Source: Sulfuricaulis sp040901545 (GTDB lineage Bacteria > Pseudomonadota > Gammaproteobacteria > Acidiferrobacterales > Sulfurifustaceae). Taken from it: DNA of 64,000 bases. The stretch covers positions 1-64,000 of the forward strand of contig NZ_JBBDYL010000045.1 of assembly GCF_040901545.1 (NCBI RefSeq), given 5' to 3'. This document shows, one piece after another, positions 17,757-24,640 of the stretch (within the stretch, counting starts at the first letter, position 1; the number at the start of each line of letters is the position of its first letter). A program made the translations under genes and the position numbers. The notes under the pieces are model-generated. The model had not been told where the DNA came from and ran no database searches. It saw only the letters and a program-made list of their open reading frames with translations.

Positions 17757-19178
17757 ATGAACCCACAGGAGGTACTCAAGCTCATTACCGAGAAAGACGT
17801 CCAGGTCATCGACCTCAAGTTCGGCGACTTTCCCGGAACCTGGCAACATTTCACCATTCCGACCAGTCAGGCCACTCCGGAAATCTTCGAGGAAGGGCTG
17901 GGCTTCGACGGCTCCAGCATCCGCGGCTGGCAGGCGATCCACGCGAGCGACATGCTGGTGGTGCCCGACCCGGAGACCGCCGTGATCGATCCCTTCGGCG
18001 CCAAGACCACGCTGTCCATGGTCTGCAGCATCGTCGATCCGATCACGCACGAGAAGTACTCGCGCGACCCGCGCCACATCGCGCAAAAGGCCGAGGAACA
18101 CCTGAAGCGCTCCGGCATCGCCGACACGGCGTACATCGGACCCGAGGCGGAATTTTTCATCTTCGACGGTGTGCGCTTCGACCAGAACGCGCACGAAGGC
18201 TACTACCACATCGAGTCCGAGGAGGGCATTTGGAACTCCGGGCGCGGCAACGACAACGGTCATATCAATCTGGGGTACAAACCGCGCCACAAGGAAGGTT
18301 ACTTCCCGGTGCCGCCGACCGACTCATTGCAGGACATCCGCAACGAGATGATTCTCGAATTGGAGCGTGCCGGCATTGTCGTGGAGAAACATCACCACGA
18401 GGTGGCGACCGCCGGCCAGGCCGAGATCGACCTGCTGTTCGACTCGCTCACGCGCATGGCCGACAAGATGATGATGTACAAGTACATTACCAAGAACGTC
18501 GCGTGGCGCTACGGCAAGACCGTCACCTTCATGCCCAAGCCCCTGTTCGGCGACAACGGCAGCGGCATGCACACGCACCAATCGCTGTGGAAGAACGGCA
18601 AGCCGCTGTTCGCGGGCAACAAATACGCCGGCCTTTCCGACATGTGCCTGTGGTACATCGGCGGGATTCTCAAGCACGCCGCGACACTGTGCGCTTTCGT
18701 CGCCCCCACGACGAATTCCTACAAGCGCCTGGTACCGGGCTACGAGGCGCCGGTAAATCTGGCCTACTCGTCGCGCAACCGCTCGGCGGCGGTGCGCATC
18801 CCGATGTACACACCTTCACCCAAGGCCAAGCGCATCGAGGTGCGCTTCCCCGATCCGTCGTGCAACCCGTACCTCGGATTCGCCGCCATGCTCATGGCCG
18901 GGCTCGACGGCATCCAGAACAAGATCGACCCGGGCGATCCGCTGGATAAAAACATCTACGACCTTCCTCCCGAGGAGCTGTCGAAGGTGCCGAGTTGCCC
19001 GGCCTCGCTCGAAGCGGCGCTGGATGCGCTCGAACGCGACCGCGAGTTCCTGATGCAGGGCGACGTGTTCACCGCGGATGTGATCGACACCTGGATCGAT
19101 TACAAGCGCGCACACGAATGCGATGCGGTGCGCATGCGCCCGCATCCATACGAGTTCATGCTGTACTACGACGCATAA
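17757..19178 (+). CDS. glnA: Glutamine synthetase, type I (adenylylated class)
   Basis: Makes glutamine from glutamate, ammonia and ATP; dodecameric cytoplasmic enzyme. The start is fixed by a strong ribosome site (AGGAGG at 17745-17750) before ATG 17757; the frame is open upstream but not coding-like. The 473 residues include the latch region GLGFDGSSIRGWQAIHASDM, the metal site IGPEAEFFIFDGVRF, the ATP site GDNGSGMHTHQSLW and NLAYSSRNRSAAVRIP. Tyr401 in KNIYDLPPEE corresponds to the tyrosine adenylylated by GlnE in E. coli, matching the adjacent glnE gene. I found no convincing sigma-54 site upstream. Confidence 0.98.
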   Translation: MNPQEVLKLITEKDVQVIDLKFGDFPGTWQHFTIPTSQATPEIFEEGLGFDGSSIRGWQAIHASDMLVVPDPETAVIDPFGAKTTLSMVCSIVDPITHEKYSRDPRHIAQKAEEHLKRSGIADTAYIGPEAEFFIFDGVRFDQNAHEGYYHIESEEGIWNSGRGNDNGHINLGYKPRHKEGYFPVPPTDSLQDIRNEMILELERAGIVVEKHHHEVATAGQAEIDLLFDSLTRMADKMMMYKYITKNVAWRYGKTVTFMPKPLFGDNGSGMHTHQSLWKNGKPLFAGNKYAGLSDMCLWYIGGILKHAATLCAFVAPTTNSYKRLVPGYEAPVNLAYSSRNRSAAVRIPMYTPSPKAKRIEVRFPDPSCNPYLGFAAMLMAGLDGIQNKIDPGDPLDKNIYDLPPEELSKVPSCPASLEAALDALERDREFLMQGDVFTADVIDTWIDYKRAHECDAVRMRPHPYEFMLYYDA

Positions 19179-19209
19179 GCGAAGGCAAGGCGGTTTGAGC
19201 AGGCACTCG

Positions 19210-19254
19210 CCGGCCCTTAAGGGTCGGTAGGCGGAATTATCCATCCATCCGCCT
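19210..19254 (+). terminator. Two adjacent stem-loops after glnA
   Basis: Thirty bases after the glnA stop are a 7-bp stem (CCGGCCC / GGGTCGG, loop TTAA, one G-T pair) and a second 7-bp stem (AGGCGGA / TCCGCCT, 19229-19254). There is no long T run, so intrinsic termination is only plausible. Confidence 0.4.
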
Positions 19255-19412
19255 TATTCGCTTGGCGGAAAAACGTCCGCCATCTGCTTCTCGACCGGGA
19301 AACCGGTCTGCTCCAGGCACTCGGACATCATGAACCGGTGGTCGTGACAGGCCAGCTTGCATATCATTCAACTTCCCGTCCGAGCGTCAGCCTCCCGGCT
19401 GGCGGGAGACCC

Positions 19413-20264
19413 ATGCCGCAAACACTGCTGCAATATGAAACGGCCATTCGCCTGGCGGCATTCTTCGGAGTGCTGGCCCTGGTGGCCCTGGCGGAGATCG
19501 CCGCTCCCCGCCGTCGCCTGACTGTATCCAAACTACGCCGCTGGGCGAGCAATCTCGGCATCGTGTTTCTTAACAGCGTGCTGGTGCGCGTGCTGCTGCC
19601 CGCAACGGCGGCGGGTTTCGCCATTTTTGCCGAAGGTCGTGGTTGGGGCGCTTTCAACTATCTCGACGTTCCGTCGTGGCTCGCTATCGCCACCTCGGTC
19701 ATCATCCTCGACTGCGCGATCTACTTGCAGCACGTGATGTTCCATGCCGTGCCGGCCTTCTGGCGGTTGCATCGCATGCATCACGCCGATCTCGACTTCG
19801 ACGTCACCACCGGCGCGCGCTTTCACCCCATTGAGATTCTGCTCTCCATGCTCATCAAATTTGCCGTCATCGCGGTCATTGGCGCGCCGGCCGCGGCGGT
19901 GATCATTTTCGAAGTGCTGCTCAACGCAACCTCGATGTTCAACCACGGCAATTTGCGCCTGCCGCTGGGGCTCGACCGCGCGTTGCGATGGTTCATCGTC
20001 ACGCCCGACATGCACCGCGTGCATCATTCCATCGAGGATCACGAGACCAACAGCAACTTCGGCTTCAACCTGCCGTGGTGGGACCGCGTGTTCGGGACCT
20101 ATAAGGACCAGCCGGATGCCGGCCACGAGGCCATGACCATCGGCATCCGCGACTACCGCGAGCTGCGTACGGCGTGCGACCTGCCGGGCATGCTGGTGCT
20201 GCCGTTTCTCGGGCGCGTTACCGGCTATGCCATCAACCGGCGGCATTGGGATAGCAAGCTATGA
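19413..20264 (+). CDS. Fatty acid hydroxylase / sterol desaturase superfamily membrane protein
   Basis: An integral membrane di-iron oxygenase-type protein, 283 residues. The histidine boxes are visible in order: HVMFH, HRMHH, NHGNL and HRVHHS, with hydrophobic segments before and between. The superfamily hydroxylates or desaturates lipids; bacterial members rarely have a known substrate. The start MPQTLLQYETAIRL at 19413 has a GGGAGA ribosome site; an open extension of 25 codons upstream lacks one. It stands alone between glnA and the O-methyltransferase. Confidence 0.85.
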   Translation: MPQTLLQYETAIRLAAFFGVLALVALAEIAAPRRRLTVSKLRRWASNLGIVFLNSVLVRVLLPATAAGFAIFAEGRGWGAFNYLDVPSWLAIATSVIILDCAIYLQHVMFHAVPAFWRLHRMHHADLDFDVTTGARFHPIEILLSMLIKFAVIAVIGAPAAAVIIFEVLLNATSMFNHGNLRLPLGLDRALRWFIVTPDMHRVHHSIEDHETNSNFGFNLPWWDRVFGTYKDQPDAGHEAMTIGIRDYRELRTACDLPGMLVLPFLGRVTGYAINRRHWDSKL

Positions 20265-20376
20265 TTCAGCGGATACTTAACAGTATTATTTCAGCCGCTG
20301 AACACGCTGTAGCGTTCGGCACGGCTGGATGGAAGCACCAAGGTTTCCCTCAAAAAACGATCAGGACGAGCAAGCC

Positions 20377-21018
20377 ATGAAACCGATACTCCCGAAAAAA
20401 ATCGAAGCATACTGTCTGCGTCATTGTACCGCGCGTGACAATTTGCTGCGTGAACTTGAAAAGTACACCCACCGGCACTGCGACGCTCCCCAAATGCTGA
20501 TCGGGCCGCACGAGGGCGCTTTGCTCGCCATGCTGGTGCGGTTGACCGGCGCGCGACGCATCCTCGAGATCGGCACCTTCACCGGCTATTCCGCCCTGTG
20601 CATGGCCGAGGCACTGCCCGAGGATGGAGAACTTATCACCTGTGAAATCAACCCGGAGCGTGCCGAGATCGCCCAGTCATTCTTTGCCCGGAATGCTCAC
20701 GGGCACAAGATCAAGCTGCGACTCGGCCCGGCGCGCGACACGCTCGCGAGCCTGCCCGCCTTGGCCGATTTCGATTTCGTGTTCATTGATGCCGACAAGG
20801 AAAACTACGTGAACTATTTCGAAGCGGTCCTGCCGCGCCTGCGGCCCGGCGGGGTGATCGTGGCGGATAATGTTTTATGGTCGGGACGTGTGCTCGCGCC
20901 AAAAAACAAAACCGACCGCGCCGTGGTCAAGTTCAACCAACACGTCCGTCGCGACCCGCGCGTGGAATGCGTCATGCTGCCGGTTCGAGATGGTGTGAGT
21001 TTGATCAGAAAATTTTGA
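20377..21018 (+). CDS. Class I SAM-dependent O-methyltransferase (CCoAOMT-like)
   Basis: A 213-residue O-methyltransferase of the caffeoyl-CoA / catechol type. It contains the SAM loop RILEIGTFTGYSALCMAEAL, the metal-binding DFVFIDADKENYVNYFE and PGGVIVADNVLWSGRV. The physiological acceptor is unknown. MKPILPKKIEAYCLRH at 20377 is the likely start. The last 71 bases are repeated in diverged form about 830 bp further right, beyond the toxin-antitoxin pair. The gene end may therefore have been replaced when that segment was inserted. Confidence 0.88.
   Translation: MKPILPKKIEAYCLRHCTARDNLLRELEKYTHRHCDAPQMLIGPHEGALLAMLVRLTGARRILEIGTFTGYSALCMAEALPEDGELITCEINPERAEIAQSFFARNAHGHKIKLRLGPARDTLASLPALADFDFVFIDADKENYVNYFEAVLPRLRPGGVIVADNVLWSGRVLAPKNKTDRAVVKFNQHVRRDPRVECVMLPVRDGVSLIRKF
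20948..21018 (+). repeat. Direct repeat copy A (3' end of the O-methyltransferase gene)
   Basis: These 71 bases encode RDPRVECVMLPVRDGVSLIR plus the last two residues. They match 21776-21846 without gaps. Fourteen leading bases and the 17-base core GTGAGTTTGATCAGAAA (20995-21011) are identical in both copies. Confidence 0.9.
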
Positions 21019-21065
21019 CGTAAACGGCGCTCGATCATGCCGCGCTCTATCCGAGCCACACACGC

Positions 21066-21482
21066 TTAATTGAATGGATTAAGAACACGTACTCCCGTCT
21101 TTGCAAAATCATCGTGATTTCGTGTCACCACCGTCAGGTTATGAATCAGCGCTGTCGCCGCGATCAATTTATCGAGCGCATTTTCGTAATTAGGGACGCG
21201 TAGTCGTCCCCACAGCTGCGAGACGTCCGCGTCAACATCGAGGATATAGTCTTCGTAATGGCGCAGTAGTAATTGCAACCACTTTTCCAGACGATTCGCC
21301 TGCGCCACGTCGCCGCGGTGGCGAATCAACTCGACGCCACGGCGAAGCTCGCCCACGGTGACAACTGAAAGAAAAACGGGAAGCTGATTCGAGGCAACAC
21401 GTTTAAAGAAATCGCGCACACCGGCGTTGGCCCGGGTTCCCTTGCGACCTTCGCTGATGACGTTGGTGTCAATCAAATACAT
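21066..21482 (-). CDS. vapC: PIN-domain toxin, VapC/FitB type
   Basis: A 138-residue PIN-domain ribonuclease. The acidic active-site residues are visible in MYLIDTNVISEGRKG, LSVVTVGELRRGVELI, ENALDKLIAATALIH and VVTRNHDDFAKTGV. VapC-type toxins cut tRNA or rRNA when the antitoxin is lost. ATG 21482 gives the canonical opening; it overlaps the antitoxin gene by 14 bases. The pair lies between two copies of an O-methyltransferase 3' end, which suggests acquisition as a unit. Confidence 0.92.
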   Translation of the reverse strand: MYLIDTNVISEGRKGTRANAGVRDFFKRVASNQLPVFLSVVTVGELRRGVELIRHRGDVAQANRLEKWLQLLLRHYEDYILDVDADVSQLWGRLRVPNYENALDKLIAATALIHNLTVVTRNHDDFAKTGVRVLNPFN

Positions 21483-21702
21483 CGCGCGTGCGCTTGTCTT
21501 CCTTGCGGGTAAAATCCGCGTCGCGACCGACATTCGGCATGGTCGCGAGCACCTGGACAAAGGTCTTGCGCCGCGTGCGGGCGAGCGCCGATTCCAGAAT
21601 TGACCGGTGCTCCGCTTCGGCGCTGCGGCCGTGCCGCACCGCGCGCTTCTTCAGCGCCTGAACGATGGAACGGTCAAGATTGCGAACAACTAGGTTAGCC
21701 AT
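21469..21702 (-). CDS. vapB: Antitoxin, FitA/VapB ribbon-helix-helix type
   Basis: A 77-residue protein starting MANLVVRNLDRSIVQALKKR and RAVRHGRSAEAEHRSILESA. This is the ribbon-helix-helix DNA-binding half of FitA-like antitoxins; the C-terminal part should wrap the toxin. It is translated before and overlaps the toxin gene. An 8-bp perfect inverted repeat lies 24 bp upstream and is the likely operator for autorepression. Confidence 0.9.
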   Translation of the reverse strand: MANLVVRNLDRSIVQALKKRAVRHGRSAEAEHRSILESALARTRRKTFVQVLATMPNVGRDADFTRKEDKRTRDVFD

Positions 21703-21725
21703 GGTAATGTCTCACATTGGAACCG

Positions 21726-21744
21726 ATGCTATCAATGATAGCAT
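21726..21744. promoter_or_regulatory. Inverted-repeat operator of the toxin-antitoxin pair
   Basis: ATGCTATC-AAT-GATAGCAT is a perfect 8-bp inverted repeat 24 bp before the antitoxin start codon. FitA/VapB proteins bind such sites as dimers or tetramers. Binding is inferred from position and symmetry. Confidence 0.7.
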
Positions 21745-21775
21745 CCGCTTTAGCGCTACACAACTTCGTCCCATG

Positions 21776-21846
21776 GTCGCGACCCGCGCATCGAGTGCGT
21801 GATGCTGCCGTTGCGCGACGGCGTGAGTTTGATCAGAAAGCGCTGA
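21776..21846 (+). pseudogene. Second, diverged 3' end of an O-methyltransferase gene (direct repeat copy B)
   Basis: Reading in frame gives RDPRIECVMLPLRDGVSLIR, then two residues and a stop. It is the same peptide as the end of the O-methyltransferase at 20377-21018, differing mostly at silent or conservative positions. Nothing upstream of it is O-methyltransferase sequence; the antitoxin promoter region is there instead. It is best read as the leftover original end of the gene after insertion of the toxin-antitoxin segment, or as the scar of a partial duplication. Confidence 0.85.
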
Positions 21847-21893
21847 TCTTAAAAAAATTAGCCCCCAGATTGCGTTGCGCTTAATCTGAGTAG

Positions 21894-22577
21894 TTAGCTT
21901 TGCTCACCATCTGACTCGAATGTAGGGTTATCTTCACCGGCGAAAAGAATTGCCGGTGACGCAGGAATCGTCATCGACCGAAGATAGGTTGAAATGTCAG
22001 TAGTAATTTGCTGCGGCGTCTCGCGTCGAGGCTTGCATTTTGCTGCCCAAGCTCTTCCGGGATGCAATACATCCCACCGAGGGCGCATTCCCTCGTACCT
22101 GCCCTTACCCGGGTCGTGGTTTCCGAACCCATCGACGATGTTATTCCAGATCGGAGAAAATTTTGCTATCAGCAATGATTCACCGAGCGGAATCCAGATG
22201 TCGTCCACTACAAGAAAACGGCAGGAAAAGTCCTTGATGTCGAGATTATCGACATCTCGAATGCTCTCGGCATGTTCCGATAATCGATTGTAAAGAACCT
22301 TGCCAGCGGAAGCGCTAAGACCGGTCCCACCCTTGCGCGCACCAGCGGGAACGGCCTTTCCTACATAGATAGGCGCCTCGAATTTGCCACCGCGACATCG
22401 CTTGACAAGCGGCTCATATGGCTTGAAGTTTCCGGTGTAATAAATGGCGTAGATGCCCGCGCCACTAAACGGTTTGATTTTTCCGAGGGATACTGGCTGC
22501 TGTTGAAGCAATGCTTGCGCGACACTCGCGCCGATATTCACCCGATCCAGCGGGTTAAATGGCTTGGATTGGCTCAC
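21894..22577 (-). CDS. GIY-YIG type II restriction endonuclease, Eco29kI-like
   Basis: A 227-residue protein with a GIY-YIG nuclease core: SGAGIYAIYYTGNFKPYE, then APIYVGKAVPAGARKGGTGL, LYNRLSEHAESIRDV and ESLLIAKFSPIWNNIVDGFG. This arrangement, with a long insert between the two nuclease motifs, matches the Eco29kI family, whose known members cut CCGCGG. Recognition here is not proven. The start is GTG 22577, overlapping the methyltransferase stop (GTGA); no ATG gives a sensible N-terminus. It is the last gene of the vsr-methyltransferase-endonuclease operon. Confidence 0.87.
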   Translation of the reverse strand: MSQSKPFNPLDRVNIGASVAQALLQQQPVSLGKIKPFSGAGIYAIYYTGNFKPYEPLVKRCRGGKFEAPIYVGKAVPAGARKGGTGLSASAGKVLYNRLSEHAESIRDVDNLDIKDFSCRFLVVDDIWIPLGESLLIAKFSPIWNNIVDGFGNHDPGKGRYEGMRPRWDVLHPGRAWAAKCKPRRETPQQITTDISTYLRSMTIPASPAILFAGEDNPTFESDGEQS

Positions 22578-23812
22578 CGAGACACCGCTTTCTGCCTTGA
22601 AAATTTGGTTTGAGACATTCGCGTTTCGATTAATTTCTCGGCAACACTGGCGGCCACGAAATGCGCGAGCGCGACGGGAACCGCGTTTCCCAGTTGCCGC
22701 ATGGTTTCGGTCCACGACCCATGAAAAACAAAACCATCTGGAAAGGTTTGCAACCGAGCTGATTCCCTGACGGAAAAATATCTAAGCTTGCCATTTTCGT
22801 GAACCATCATGTTCTCGCCACCAGGCACGCCGTGATCTCCCGCTTTAAGAGTTTTGGCCGGCATGTCCAGCGGGCTGCCCGTGTGCCCAGGATATGCGCG
22901 CGCGCCATTCTGGAAACGGTGGTTCAGATACATGGAGTGTTCACCGCGCGCGCTCGGCTCCGGCAAGTCCATGAGCGCGTCACGCACAGTCCGCCATGGT
23001 TGTCTGGTTGGTGGAAGCCCCAAGCCACGAAGTCGCTCTACTTTTTGGGCAAGCGAGGCGGAAAGCGCGGGTCTGCGACGAGTGGATATACCATGCCTAT
23101 CCCAATACTCGCCGGTCACCCACTGGTCGGTAAGAAGCGCATCGAGCGAGTACGTTTCGATTGGGAATGACCACTGAACATTCAGATCGCTCCTGAAACC
23201 AACAATAAACACTCGCTCACGACGCTGGGGAATGCCGTAGTTCGCCGCGTTCACCAAGGTGGGCACAACGTTATAACGTAATCCTATTGCACCAGCGCCA
23301 CGTCCAGCGGAAGTCTTAACAACTTGGAGACGCTCATAATGCTCGCGCCAACTTTCGTCGGGTTTACTGACAACCTCCGGAAACTCGAATTGAAGGAGTA
23401 TGTACTGGTAGTAGTTGGCGAATGACGAACGCGTGAGTCCCTTTACGTTCTCAATGATAAATGCCCGTGGTTGGCACTTGCGAACTACCTCCACCGCCGC
23501 CGGAAACATGTCCCGTTGATCCCTGTGCGCCTTGTGTTTTCCACCCATTGAGAATGGCTGGCAAGGAGGTCCGCCCGCGACGAGATCAATTCCACCACTA
23601 ATTGACTTGGGGTTGAAATCGCGATTCCATTCTCGGACATCTCCCTCGAAAAGTGGCCAGTCTTTTACGAGCGGATACTCGCGTGATTGATTTTCCCGGA
23701 TCGTGTCGCAGGCCCACTTGTCCCATTCGACCACGACAATGGGCTTGAAACCAGCGAACGAGATGCCCATGCTTAGCCCGCCCGCGCCCGAGAATAGCTC
23801 AATCGCATTCAT
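22574..23812 (-). CDS. DNA (cytosine-5-)-methyltransferase
   Basis: A 412-residue C5-cytosine methyltransferase protecting DNA from the partner endonuclease. All main motifs are visible: motif I IELFSGAGGLSMG, motif IV VAGGPPCQPFSMGGKH with the catalytic cysteine, motif VI FIIENVKGL, motif VIII PQRRERVFIVGFRS and motif X MRQLGNAVPVALAHFV. The start ATG 23812 begins MNAIELFSGAGG and overlaps the vsr stop as ATGA. The target-recognition region lies roughly between residues 200 and 340. Base composition is clearly more A+T-rich than the housekeeping genes, a sign of transfer. Confidence 0.95.
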   Translation of the reverse strand: MNAIELFSGAGGLSMGISFAGFKPIVVVEWDKWACDTIRENQSREYPLVKDWPLFEGDVREWNRDFNPKSISGGIDLVAGGPPCQPFSMGGKHKAHRDQRDMFPAAVEVVRKCQPRAFIIENVKGLTRSSFANYYQYILLQFEFPEVVSKPDESWREHYERLQVVKTSAGRGAGAIGLRYNVVPTLVNAANYGIPQRRERVFIVGFRSDLNVQWSFPIETYSLDALLTDQWVTGEYWDRHGISTRRRPALSASLAQKVERLRGLGLPPTRQPWRTVRDALMDLPEPSARGEHSMYLNHRFQNGARAYPGHTGSPLDMPAKTLKAGDHGVPGGENMMVHENGKLRYFSVRESARLQTFPDGFVFHGSWTETMRQLGNAVPVALAHFVAASVAEKLIETRMSQTKFSRQKAVSR

Positions 23813-24234
23813 GCCTTGCCGCCTCCTGTCGTCAAGAAACGCTTGATTCTCCGCGATAGTAACTCGGGTTTCGCTAATTGGCACTCCCATACCACAAGAC
23901 TCGACCAACCGAGGCGCCGTATCCGCGCCAAGTTTCTTGCATCCCGCCTTTTATTCCCCTCAAGTTTATCTGTCCAGAAACGAACTCGACTCTTGGGAAT
24001 GCGAGCTAATTTGCAACCTCTGTGACGATGCCAAAAACACCCATGCACGAAAATCGCCTTGCGGCGCCTTGGAAAAACGAAGTCTGGCCGCCCGGGAAGC
24101 TCGGTGCCGTGGAGATGATACTTGAAATTCATGCAGTCTAAGAGATGTCGGGCAGTCTTCTCGGGTCCCGTGTACTTTGACTTTACCATCGCCATGCGTT
24201 CAGAACGTTCGCGCTTAGTCATGGTATCAGCCAC
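23809..24234 (-). CDS. vsr: Very short patch repair endonuclease Vsr
   Basis: Vsr nicks T:G mismatches made when 5-methylcytosine deaminates, so it often accompanies C5-methyltransferases. The 141 residues include ERSERMAMVKSKYTGPEKTA, ELPGRPDFVFPRRRKAIFVH and the zinc-site GCFWHRHRGC, then RRLGWSSLVVWECQL. GTG 24234 is chosen because a GGAGA ribosome site lies eight bases upstream and the protein then begins (V/M)ADTMTKRERSERM as relatives do. Another GTG ten codons earlier is open. It is first in the coupled operon. Confidence 0.93.
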   Translation of the reverse strand: MADTMTKRERSERMAMVKSKYTGPEKTARHLLDCMNFKYHLHGTELPGRPDFVFPRRRKAIFVHGCFWHRHRGCKLARIPKSRVRFWTDKLEGNKRRDARNLARIRRLGWSSLVVWECQLAKPELLSRRIKRFLTTGGGKA

Positions 24235-24264
24235 GTTGTTTTCTCCGTAATTAGACGCCTGCAC

Positions 24265-24581
24265 CTTTTCCTGCCGGATGATAACTCACGAGAACTAGCA
24301 AAGCTCTGAACTACCGAGCGTCATGGTATTTGTTTTTTAACCCCGTAGCGCGCGCCGAGTACCGCAGTCCCACCGGGAGGTTTCAAGCGAGACCGTGTTC
24401 GAGCCCGAGGCGCGTCGTTCAGCGCCCGGCGAGTTGGTCGAGCGCCCGGTGGGGCGAGGAACGCAAGGAAGAAGTCGCGCGCTCCGGGGGGAATGGTTTT
24501 GGTGACTTTTGCCGAAACAAAAGTCACCCAGGGTGCGGGGCGGAGCAACCCGCAATTACTAACGCCGCCGAGGGCGGCTCG
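24265..24581. other. Gene-free stretch between vsr and the groEL terminator
   Basis: About 317 bp with no convincing gene. Open frames on both strands are short and have no ribosome site. It contains a perfect hairpin at 24501-24528. The sequence is G+C-rich, unlike the restriction operon, so it is probably host DNA. Confidence 0.6.
24501..24528. repeat. Perfect 11-bp inverted repeat in intergenic DNA
   Basis: GGTGACTTTTG-CCGAAA-CAAAAGTCACC. This palindrome, with its flanking G+C-rich tract, looks like an intergenic repeat of the kind that yields spurious proteins containing AKVTK. No second copy was found in this window. Confidence 0.6.
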
Positions 24582-24612
24582 AAAAAAGAAAGCCCCGCAT
24601 TGCGGGGCTTTC
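24582..24612 (-). terminator. Rho-independent terminator after groEL
   Basis: On the reverse strand a 10-bp stem (GAAAGCCCCG / CGGGGCTTTC, 5-base loop) is followed by TTTTTT. It ends 28 bases beyond the groEL stop and closes the groES-groEL operon. Confidence 0.9.
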
Positions 24613-24640
24613 ATTGTTACTACACGGCAACAACGGGACC

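Noticed and set aside
17363..18949. 528-codon forward frame overlapping glnA
   Set aside because: Arginine-rich shadow frame; the true frame has a strong ribosome site and full GlnA motifs.
24321..24614. Reverse frame containing AKVTKTIPPG before groEL
   Set aside because: It is created by an intergenic hairpin repeat and has no ribosome site or coding pattern.
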